From Candidatus Aegiribacteria sp. (lineage in GTDB: Bacteria > Fermentibacterota > Fermentibacteria > Fermentibacterales > Fermentibacteraceae): DNA of 9,338 bases. Below the pieces are notes generated by a model. The model searched no databases, was not told the DNA's origin, and worked only from the letters and a program-made list of their open reading frames with translations. Shown here one piece after another: positions 1-5,993 of this stretch. The first letter of the stretch is position 1. Each line of letters starts with the position of its first letter. The translations under genes were made by a program, and so were the position numbers. Location of the stretch: NCBI GenBank assembly GCA_021107345.1, contig JAIOSX010000157.1, positions 1 through 9,338 on the forward strand. Reading direction: 5' to 3'.

Positions 1-103
1 CGCATAAGGTTGTCTTTCCGGACTGTCTTGGACCAGTCACAGTTACCACTGGATACTGCTGTGCTAAACTATCAATATATGGCTGAATATCTCTAATAAT
101 CAT
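1..103 (-). CDS. AAA-type ATPase, N-terminal fragment (DUF4143-like family)
   Basis: Only the first 34 codons are inside the window; the gene continues beyond its left edge. The start is an ATG at 101-103, with AGGAGA at 109-114 five bases upstream. The visible protein begins MIIRDIQPYIDSL and reaches a Walker A motif, GPRQSGKTTL, at about residues 24-33. A short N-terminal helix followed almost at once by a GPRQ-x-GKTT P-loop is typical of the large family of stand-alone bacterial and archaeal ATPases that carry a C-terminal DUF4143 domain. Their role is mostly unknown, and they are often found in accessory regions. The gene has its own promoter, so it is probably not part of the xdh operon upstream. 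The family call rests on the P-loop context alone, because the DUF4143 half lies outside the window. Confidence 0.75.
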   Translation of the reverse strand, partial: MIIRDIQPYIDSLAQQYPVVTVTGPRQSGKTTLC

Positions 104-120
104 GCTGTTCTCCTGTAAGT

Positions 121-139
121 TTCAAAGCTGTACTTTGAA
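121..139. promoter_or_regulatory. inverted repeat at the predicted ATPase transcription start
   Basis: TTCAAAG (121-127) and CTTTGAA (133-139) form a perfect 7-bp dyad around a 5-base centre. It covers the predicted start site of the ATPase transcript. It could be a repressor operator or a small 5' stem-loop. Its TCAAAG/CTTTGA half-sites recur in the palindrome at 5944-5959 with a shorter centre. Confidence 0.4.
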
Positions 140-143
140 TATG

Positions 144-173
144 TATATAATCTCCGATATTCCTCATTGTCAA
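144..173 (-). promoter_or_regulatory. sigma70-like promoter for the ATPase gene
   Basis: On the minus strand a perfect -35 box TTGACA (168-173) is followed by an 18-base spacer and the -10-like TATATA (144-149). Transcription would start near 137, giving a leader of about 34 nt before the ATG at 103. The region from 104 to 312 holds this promoter, a dyad and a G-rich repeat, with no convincing gene. Confidence 0.6.
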
Positions 174-293
174 TTGAAAGCAATCCCTTATTGATTTCTT
201 CGAAGGCCAATTTTCCGGACGCAGGTTTACCGGTTTTCGAAACCGAATTTGAATGAGCGGGTCTGACGACGATATTCAGGAAAAGGTTCTTCT

Positions 294-313
294 CCGTCCC
301 CAATAACCGTCCC
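294..313. repeat. short direct repeat CCGTCCC x2, possible REP-like element end
   Basis: CCGTCCC occurs at 294-300 and again at 307-313. On the minus strand it reads GGGACGG-TTATTG-GGGACGG, directly after TTAATTA. The stop codon of the Mpv17-like gene (TAG, 313-315) touches the repeat. Similar GGGACGG phrases border REP-associated tyrosine transposase genes in many bacteria (my recollection, not searched here). No transposase is visible. Confidence 0.35.
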
Positions 314-801
314 TAATTAAAGATTGCCTGGCTCAGGGCGTAGTAAATAGCCATCAGGGAAGAAAACACAGCGCTTGAGAAGAATCTCCATCTCAGGGGT
401 ACTTTATTCTGGATCAAATAATTAGCAGTAAACGCAACCGGTACGTTTAGCATGAATGAATAAAGTCCAAGACGGAGCAGGTTTAAGTTGATGCTGTTCC
501 AGCTGCACTGCAGAATCTGAATGAACAGAAGATGTCGTGCTATCCACAGTGGATTGAAATAGAGAATAGCCAGGCCTGTTCTGGACATTGAGCCCCGGAG
601 GCCGGTCATTCCTCCGGTTTTTGAGTCTATCCATCTGAAATAGTTCGGGATTTCAAAGGCGTAAAAGGTTCCGCCGATGAGCATCGTTCCAAGCATTCGT
701 GCCGGTGAAAAATCCGATAGAATAATAGATGCTATTGTATCACCGATGGAGTATATGAGCACTCCACGTAGAATATCGGAGGGTTTGTATATGAGTTTCA
801 A
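313..801 (-). CDS. Mpv17/PMP22-like multi-pass membrane protein
   Basis: A 162-aa hydrophobic protein with about four membrane-spanning stretches, roughly residues 11-29, 36-52, 76-98 and 110-160, the last probably two segments. Family-like features are IGDTIAS near residue 19, the PNYFRWID stretch at 52-59 and the C-terminal block NYLIQNKVPLRWRF at 127-140, followed by a final hydrophobic helix. These recall the GD-x-I, WY-x-x-LD and NY-x-x-x-x-x-x-R signatures of Mpv17/PMP22 proteins, whose eukaryotic members sit in mitochondrial or peroxisomal membranes. The resemblance is remote and the bacterial function is unknown. The start is a TTG at 799-801 with only a weak GCGGA upstream, 11 nt after the xdhB stop, so translation probably depends on xdhB. 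Its position makes it the third gene of the xdh operon. It might be unrelated to purine metabolism and simply share the transcript. Confidence 0.6.
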   Translation of the reverse strand: MKLIYKPSDILRGVLIYSIGDTIASIILSDFSPARMLGTMLIGGTFYAFEIPNYFRWIDSKTGGMTGLRGSMSRTGLAILYFNPLWIARHLLFIQILQCSWNSINLNLLRLGLYSFMLNVPVAFTANYLIQNKVPLRWRFFSSAVFSSLMAIYYALSQAIFN

Positions 802-812
802 TATCCGCTGTT

Positions 813-3074
813 CTAGCGCTTCTTATTCAGAAGCAGAAGGATCTTCTCGTTAGTCAGAGGTGCTGAATAAACCGGAAGGATTTCCGGATCGCATGCCTTA
901 ATGGCTTCAAGAATTGCGAAATATGTGCCGATTCCATACATGAACGGCGGTTCTCCCACAGCCTTGGAATTGTAGACTCCTGCGTTTTCTGAAAGACATT
1001 CCAGAAATTCGACATCCACTTTTCCGGGAGTGAAATAGATGTCGGGTATCTTATATGTAGCAAGGGAATCCGACAGAAGAGTATCTGTCTCCGGATGGTA
1101 TTTCAACTCTTCCAGGGTGACCCAGCCGATCCCCTGAAGAAGCCCACCCTCAACCTGTCCCCTGTCGACAAGTGGATTGATGCTATCACCTGTATCGTGA
1201 ACGATCCTTACGGAATCTACCGAGAAAGTACCCCTCAGACAATCAAGGGTTATTTCTGTAACCGCTGTTCCTGATACATGATAGGCGAAGGGCCGACCCT
1301 TTTCGGAAGATTTATCGAAGTGCAGTCCCGGTGTTGCATAATGAGCCTGAGATGAAAGGCTTATCCTGGCAAGATACGCAAGGTTAACAAGCTGTTCCCA
1401 TCCGAGATCGGTCATCTTTCCGTTAATCAGCACTGAATCATCTGCCATTTCAGTTTTGCAGTCATCAGGTTTGCCAAGGTGTTTTCTGGCGTGAGCCAGA
1501 AGACGCTTAAGAATATTACCGCAGGCTATTATTACAGCATTTCCATTCATATCCGCAGCTGAACTGGCTGCTGTGGGCGATGTGTTGGCTGCCCTGGTGG
1601 TGTTTGTTGTTTCCACCTTGATCCTGGACAGGTCTATTCCGAAAGTTCTTGCTGCTACCTGGGCGATCTTTGTATTGACCCCCTGACCCATTTCAACAGC
1701 TCCGGTGCTGATTCCAACGCTTCCGTCAGTATACACGTGAACAAGAGCATTGGCCTGGTTCAGTGAAGTATTGGTGAAAGAGATCCCGAAACAGACCGGC
1801 ATGAATGAAATCCCTTTCTTGAGCATCACATTGCTGGTGTTGAATTCCTTTATCCTTTCACCGGTATTTCCAGTCTGATACATTTCGTGGGCTTTCTTCC
1901 AGGATCGTCTTATTTCGTTTCCTTCGTATTCCATACCGAAGGGGAACCTGTCGCCCCTTTTCAGAAGATTCTTTTCCTGTATCTCATGCGGGCTGATTCC
2001 CATTACGCGGGAAGCGCAATAGATTGCCGATTCCAGAACGTACATGGCCTGCGGTGCCCCGAAGCCCCTGAAAGCCGTGTTAGGGGGAAGATTGGTTCTG
2101 CAGCATATACCCGTAGCCTTTACATTGGGAATGAAATAAGCGTTTGTCGAATGAAACAGTGTCCGCTCAAGTATCGCTGTTGAAAGGTCGGATGCGGCCC
2201 CTCCATTCTGATAGTAGGTTACTTCCCATGCAAGCATGGTACCATCTTTTTTAAGCCCCAGCCTGAAATCAGAACTATATGGGTGTCTTTTACCTGTCCA
2301 TGTCATATCTTCATTCCGATTAAGTACCAGTTTTACCGGTTTGCCGGTCAGCAGTACGCCCAGTGCCGCCATTACCGCCCATGGTGTTGCCTGGTCTTCC
2401 TTGCCTCCGAAAGCTCCCCCCAGCCTGCCGACTTCAACTTCTATCCTGTGCATAGGTACATTCAGAACTCTGGCAGCGATCTTCTGCACGAAAGTAGGTC
2501 CCTGGGTTCCGGAAGTTATCCTGATACAGCCGTTTTCCATTGGAACGGCAAAAGCCCCCTGGGTTTCTAGGTACAGATGTTCCTGCCCGCCCGAATCTGC
2601 CCTTTCCTGAACGATGAAGTGGCATTTGTCCCACGCATCGGAGATATTTCCCATAGAGAACGTCCTCGGGGGCGCGATAAGCATTCCTCTTTGGAAGGCT
2701 ACCCTCGGGTCTACGAATGACGGGAGTTTTTCGATTTCCAGTCCGATTGCCTTTACTGCCTGTCTGGCCTTCGCCGGTGTGTCCGCCAGTACGACTGCAA
2801 CGGGCTCTCCGATGAAATGTACCTCATTCTCCGCAAGCAGTGGTTCGTCCATGATGATGTTGCCGATCTGGTTTTTACCCGGGATGTCTTCCGCTGTAAT
2901 GATCGCTTCAACACCCTGTATCGACAACGCTTCACCGGTTTCCAATTTCTTTATCTCCCCATATGAAACGGGAGAAACAAGCACTGCAGCATGAAGAAGG
3001 TTTCCCGGAAGCTTGAAATCATCTATGAACAGGGAGCTTCCCTTTACATGCAGAAGGGCGTCCTGATGTTTCAT
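813..3074 (-). CDS. xdhB: xanthine dehydrogenase, molybdenum-binding (large) subunit
   Basis: The 753-aa catalytic subunit hydroxylates hypoxanthine and xanthine at a molybdopterin centre in the cytoplasm and passes electrons to the FeS/FAD subunit. Its size is close to the proteobacterial XdhB (about 777 aa). Aligned by eye to bovine XDH, the active-site residues are all present: Q191 (bovine Q767), E226 in GGAFGGKE (E802), R304 in ERTLFH (R880), F338 in FRGFG (F914), F433-T434 in GISFT (F1009-T1010) and the catalytic base E708 in KAVGEPP (E1261). The pair E226/R304 favours purines over the aldehydes used by aldehyde oxidases. EMGQG (461-465) and NTSPTAAS (497-504) are further family motifs. 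The ATG at 3072-3074 overlaps the xdhA stop as ATGA, with GGAGGA six bases upstream, so the two subunits are translationally coupled. No frameshift or truncation is seen. Confidence 0.97.
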   Translation of the reverse strand: MKHQDALLHVKGSSLFIDDFKLPGNLLHAAVLVSPVSYGEIKKLETGEALSIQGVEAIITAEDIPGKNQIGNIIMDEPLLAENEVHFIGEPVAVVLADTPAKARQAVKAIGLEIEKLPSFVDPRVAFQRGMLIAPPRTFSMGNISDAWDKCHFIVQERADSGGQEHLYLETQGAFAVPMENGCIRITSGTQGPTFVQKIAARVLNVPMHRIEVEVGRLGGAFGGKEDQATPWAVMAALGVLLTGKPVKLVLNRNEDMTWTGKRHPYSSDFRLGLKKDGTMLAWEVTYYQNGGAASDLSTAILERTLFHSTNAYFIPNVKATGICCRTNLPPNTAFRGFGAPQAMYVLESAIYCASRVMGISPHEIQEKNLLKRGDRFPFGMEYEGNEIRRSWKKAHEMYQTGNTGERIKEFNTSNVMLKKGISFMPVCFGISFTNTSLNQANALVHVYTDGSVGISTGAVEMGQGVNTKIAQVAARTFGIDLSRIKVETTNTTRAANTSPTAASSAADMNGNAVIIACGNILKRLLAHARKHLGKPDDCKTEMADDSVLINGKMTDLGWEQLVNLAYLARISLSSQAHYATPGLHFDKSSEKGRPFAYHVSGTAVTEITLDCLRGTFSVDSVRIVHDTGDSINPLVDRGQVEGGLLQGIGWVTLEELKYHPETDTLLSDSLATYKIPDIYFTPGKVDVEFLECLSENAGVYNSKAVGEPPFMYGIGTYFAILEAIKACDPEILPVYSAPLTNEKILLLLNKKR

Positions 3075-4501
3075 AGCAGATCCTCCACATCGATCTGCTG
3101 CGGGAAAAGCTCAACAAAGTGTGCTGCGATAAGTTTCCCCAGAAGCAGCTTCTTGTATTCGGCTGAGCCGCGTACATCATCGATCGGGCTTACTTCGCAG
3201 CAGGCAGTTCTGACCGCGAGCTGAGCAGTATCCGTGGAAACCTCCATGCCGGTCAAGACAGCAGAAGTTTTTTCCAGATAAAGGGGAATCGGAGCAACGC
3301 CTCCTGCGGAGATATCAGCCTTCTCGATTTTACCACTGTTAATCCTGAACGCGGCAGCTGAATTAACGGAGGCTATATCGAGATGTTTCCTCATGGCGAC
3401 CTTTTCGAAATTGATTAGAGTCGATGAATCCGGTGCCGTGTATTCAAGGCTCTTCAGCAATTCACCGGGAGAGAGGTCAAATACTTTATAACCGCTGAAG
3501 AAATCCTTCAGTTGTACTTCCCTCTGATCTGAACCCCCTGTTATGCTCAGCCTTGCATCCAGGGCAAGGAAAATAATGATGAGATCGCCAATGGGAGATG
3601 CGTTTATGATGTTACCCCCCACAGTGGCTCTGTTGCGAACCTGGGCAGAGGCGATAAGTTCCAGGGATCGTTCGAGATTGCCCGAGTTGCTGAATATCCC
3701 TGAATCGATGATATCCCGTACGGTTGCCCGCGCTCCTAAAAGAACTTTGTTTTCCAGAATGTCTATTCCATTCATTCCCGTTTCCCGGGAGAGGAATCTC
3801 AGCTCAGTGTTCCTGAGTTCTTCGGTTTTAACTGCGAAGAGGTCGGTTCCACCTGCTACCGTTACTGCATGTTCTGAAGTGTTCACTTCGAATCCGTTTG
3901 ATTCACCGTCATTCATGGCCTGAAGCATCAATTCGATCTCGAGGAAATAAGAGGGCAGTATCTCTTTCTCTACAAGCCATTCAAGATGCTTCCGGGAATA
4001 GCAGCATTCGGCAGGTGAGTGTCCGATTTTTACGGATACTGTTTCTGCGGCTTTCTTTATGGATACGTAACCTGTGCATCTACAGATGTTTCCTGCGACG
4101 GAACCCACCGCCTCGACATCATCAGGATCGACTGTACCAAGAAGATAACCAGTAAGGGACATGATAAGACCGGGTGTACAGAAGCCGCACTGTGAGGCAC
4201 CTTCCTCCACGATAATCTGCTGAATGGGAGAGAGTCCTTCTTTCGGATTTACCCCTTCTATAGTAACAAGATGTCTGCCCCGGAGTTCTCCGACAGGAAG
4301 AATGCAGGAGTTCACTGCCATGTATTTTGTACCCTGTTGAGTGGGTATTCCCAGAAGTACAGTACAGGCACCGCAGTCGCCTTCTCTGCAGCCTTCCCTG
4401 GTTCCTGTCATTCCGGCTTCACTCCGAAGCAGATCAAGGGTAACCGCTCCGGGTGGAAGCTCGGTGGTGTATTTGCGATCATTTAGAATGAAAGATATCA
4501 T
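3071..4501 (-). CDS. xdhA: xanthine dehydrogenase, FeS/FAD (small) subunit
   Basis: A 476-aa electron-transfer subunit that carries electrons from the molybdenum site to NAD+ or another acceptor. Residues 1-75 are the plant-type [2Fe-2S] ferredoxin domain with C38, C43, C46 and C66. Residues 80-155 are the second [2Fe-2S] domain with C105-x2-C108 and C140-x-C142 (QCGFC and ICRCTGY). The FAD domain follows with AGGTDL at 216-221 and ATVGGN at 292-297 leading to SPIGD at 302-306; the C-terminal flavoprotein domain fills about 360-470. FeS and FAD domains fused in one chain is the proteobacterial XdhA layout, not the three-subunit one. The ATG start has GGGAGG nine bases upstream. It is the first gene of the xdh operon and overlaps xdhB by four bases. 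No xdhC, the usual cofactor-loading partner, is in the window. Confidence 0.96.
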   Translation of the reverse strand: MISFILNDRKYTTELPPGAVTLDLLRSEAGMTGTREGCREGDCGACTVLLGIPTQQGTKYMAVNSCILPVGELRGRHLVTIEGVNPKEGLSPIQQIIVEEGASQCGFCTPGLIMSLTGYLLGTVDPDDVEAVGSVAGNICRCTGYVSIKKAAETVSVKIGHSPAECCYSRKHLEWLVEKEILPSYFLEIELMLQAMNDGESNGFEVNTSEHAVTVAGGTDLFAVKTEELRNTELRFLSRETGMNGIDILENKVLLGARATVRDIIDSGIFSNSGNLERSLELIASAQVRNRATVGGNIINASPIGDLIIIFLALDARLSITGGSDQREVQLKDFFSGYKVFDLSPGELLKSLEYTAPDSSTLINFEKVAMRKHLDIASVNSAAAFRINSGKIEKADISAGGVAPIPLYLEKTSAVLTGMEVSTDTAQLAVRTACCEVSPIDDVRGSAEYKKLLLGKLIAAHFVELFPQQIDVEDLL

Positions 4502-4824
4502 CTTCCCCTGCCTCCCTAAACTGCTGAGAGTATAACCATGTTAAGTTGATAATGGTATTTCATGATAATACTCTGTCAGGTTTTCTTCTTCCGAGAAGAT
4601 CCCGGATTCTACTCATCAGATGACTGCTCCTTCATTTCTCTATCCGGTCCTGAGAATTCAGACTGAATGCTAACATAAGCAATTGGATCAGGATTTAACG
4701 AGTACTGATAAAAGGCTCATTCTCCGTCATACACCGATATCGGGAATGGATATCTACCATGACCGAATATCCTGCAGGGCGGAATGAAAGAATTAAAGCA
4801 ATATGAGAGTATACCAGGATGGGT
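4502..4824. promoter_or_regulatory. xdh operon upstream region with dyads
   Basis: No gene is supported here. Reading the minus strand toward xdhA, a -10-like TATACT lies at 4529-4534, but I find no good -35 box at the right distance. Two dyads surround it: AGAGTAT (4527-4533) with ATACTCT (4568-4574), and ACCAT (4535-4539) with ATGGT (4552-4556). They could be an operator for a purine-responsive regulator, but they are short and have different centres. CCGATATCGG at 4734-4743 is a 10-bp palindrome of unknown meaning. The xdhA promoter therefore remains only loosely placed. Confidence 0.3.
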
Positions 4825-4869
4825 AAAGAACGGGCTGTAGACAGCGATCAGATGACGCTGTCCACAGCC
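4825..4869 (-). terminator. Rho-independent terminator of the secreted 221-aa gene
   Basis: Arms at 4833-4846 and 4856-4869 pair over 14 bp around a 9-base loop. The single mismatch is G-U in the minus-strand RNA and A-C in the plus-strand RNA, so the stem fits minus-strand transcription. It starts 26 bases past the stop codon. The stem is followed on the minus strand by CCGTTCTTTA, a modest U-run. It separates this transcript from the xdh operon. Confidence 0.8.
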
Positions 4870-4894
4870 GTTGATGTTTCTGCGTAACCGGGTT

Positions 4895-5560
4895 CTAGTC
4901 GCTATAGTCGGTTTTGATGAATCCCCAGGACTCCTGGTCCAATGCTGTATCGAAATCGTAGTGAACCGTGCCGTTCCAGGCGCGGTATGTGAAGACACTC
5001 CCCGGAGGAAAGCCGTCAGAAAGCCCACGGTAGGTAATTACGCTCATTTCAGCGTTGGAGTATGTATTGGGGCCGCCGTTCGTGTAGAAGAAGCCACCAA
5101 CACTTGCTACAGCTTCCACCACTGTGATGATAACGCCGACTGTTTCACCGTTGAGCATTGATAATCCACCGACATTCACGTGAGTTGGGAGATCCGATCC
5201 CGCACCCACAACCACGTCGGTGCCCAGAAGAGTCCATCCTGTTGCACTCTGTTCGAAGCCGTCCGCAGTGCCCGCACGGGTCCAGACTTGAACCGTCCAG
5301 GAGGGTAAATTCGTATCCAGATTAACATCAAAGCCGACGACCGTGAGGTCGGTGCTTGCGATGATGTCGAACGAATTCCCGGCGAAGTTGTTGTTTTGCG
5401 CGAATATAGTTGTAAGAAAGCCATCGCCTGTATCGTCAGTATTGGGCGCGAAACAGGAAGTTGAAGAGCTTTCAGCACCGCTGTCGGTGACAGCCAGCGC
5501 AGAGCCTTGAAAAAGGAATGCCAGCACCAGCATCAGAGCACAAGACCGTAAAATTCTCAT
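4895..5560 (-). CDS. secreted beta-rich protein of unknown function
   Basis: A 221-aa protein with a clear signal peptide: MRILR, a hydrophobic core through about residue 18, and a likely cut after ALA at residue 23. The ATG at 5558-5560 was chosen because AAGGAGGA sits six bases upstream and the signal peptide begins there; the frame stays open 22 codons further upstream without a site. The mature part is rich in Thr, Ser, Gly, Val and Asn, with alternating strands and no catalytic motif I recognise. The pattern FDVNLD (77-82), WTVQVWT (88-94), a GTDVVVG strand, YTNGG (159-163) and RAWNGTVHYDF (193-203) recalls a beta-sandwich domain seen in extracellular proteins of several environmental phyla, so a cell-surface or matrix role is likely. 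It ends SWGFIKTDYSD, like a tail I recall on secreted FCB-group proteins. Strong promoter, strong ribosome site and terminator suggest high, monocistronic expression. Confidence 0.88.
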   Translation of the reverse strand: MRILRSCALMLVLAFLFQGSALAVTDSGAESSSTSCFAPNTDDTGDGFLTTIFAQNNNFAGNSFDIIASTDLTVVGFDVNLDTNLPSWTVQVWTRAGTADGFEQSATGWTLLGTDVVVGAGSDLPTHVNVGGLSMLNGETVGVIITVVEAVASVGGFFYTNGGPNTYSNAEMSVITYRGLSDGFPPGSVFTYRAWNGTVHYDFDTALDQESWGFIKTDYSD

Positions 5561-5614
5561 AGTAGATCCTCCTTGATTAAAAGTGCACCGTAACCTGACA
5601 GAAACTTCTCCAAC

Positions 5615-5646
5615 ATGAAATCGCAACGATCAGAATCGATTTTCAT
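5615..5646. promoter_or_regulatory. inverted repeat at the 5' end of the secreted-protein leader
   Basis: ATGAAATCG (5615-5623) and CGATTTTCAT (5637-5646) pair over nine bases with one bulge. With the promoter at 5651-5679, transcription would start near 5644, so the stem would lie at the very 5' end of the mRNA. Such 5' hairpins stabilise some highly expressed messages. It could instead be an operator. Confidence 0.45.
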
Positions 5647-5650
5647 TTTA

Positions 5651-5679
5651 ATTATAGTGTTCAATAATGAATAATTCAA
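5651..5679 (-). promoter_or_regulatory. near-consensus sigma70 promoter of the secreted 221-aa gene
   Basis: On the minus strand TTGAAT (5674-5679), a 17-base spacer and a perfect TATAAT (5651-5656). Surrounding sequence is AT-rich. Predicted start near 5644, leaving a leader of about 84 nt before the ATG at 5560. Confidence 0.75.
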
Positions 5680-5943
5680 TGACAGATAAACAAAATAGTA
5701 CAATCATCCATATTTATATTATTAATATTCTCACGGTGTCACCCGGAAGGAATAAATAACGTGCTTCCTCATTCCACGTGTATTTCATCAACAAACAATA
5801 CATTAGCGCAGAAAATCCTGCTCGTCAATACAGTGCATGGCCGCAGGCGCATATGTAAATGACCTGCATCGCTTCCTTGCGGGGGGAACAGAATTGTAAT
5901 GAATGCTATCCACTTCAGAGAGGGGAGTACGGGATATGTACCT
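5680..5943. other. intergenic region, no supported gene
   Basis: The left part, to about 5730, is strongly AT-rich (TATTTATATTATTAATATTC). The right part has ordinary composition. Only short dyads appear, such as GGTG-T-CACC (5735-5743) and ACGTG/CACGT (5759-5763 and 5775-5779). Short open frames of 14-33 codons exist but have no recognisable content. I find no convincing promoter for the plus-strand gene that follows. Confidence 0.5.
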
Positions 5944-5959
5944 GTCAAAGATCTTTGAC
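5944..5959. promoter_or_regulatory. perfect 16-bp palindrome, candidate operator
   Basis: GTCAAAGATCTTTGAC is fully self-complementary and ends 22 bases before the ribosome binding site AAAGGAG of the 290-aa secreted protein. Its place suggests a dimeric regulator site acting on the two-gene secreted-protein unit, or a short mRNA stem. Confidence 0.5.
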
Positions 5960-5993
5960 TATTATTCTTCTGTAACCATTGAAAGGAGATTGC

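Noticed and set aside
100..303. A 67-codon minus-strand frame ending as ATGA over the ATPase start
   Set aside because: It would need a TTG start inside the GGGACGG repeat with no ribosome site, has no recognisable content, and contains the ATPase promoter.
2236..2994. Long plus-strand open frames within xdhB (124 and 126 codons)
   Set aside because: They are antisense shadows of a strongly conserved enzyme gene and have no ribosome sites or family content.
4717..5028. 103-codon minus-strand frame overlapping the secreted 221-aa gene
   Set aside because: It is out of frame with the signal-peptide gene, runs through its terminator and has low-complexity arginine/threonine-rich content.
5730..5872. 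Minus-strand frame MQVIYICACGHALY, then TGA, then a further open stretch of about 36 codons; considered as a zinc-ribbon or selenocysteine protein
   Set aside because: The hairpin after the TGA is only about 4 bp and too close to it for a normal bacterial SECIS; no selenium genes are visible and no family matches. Probably chance.
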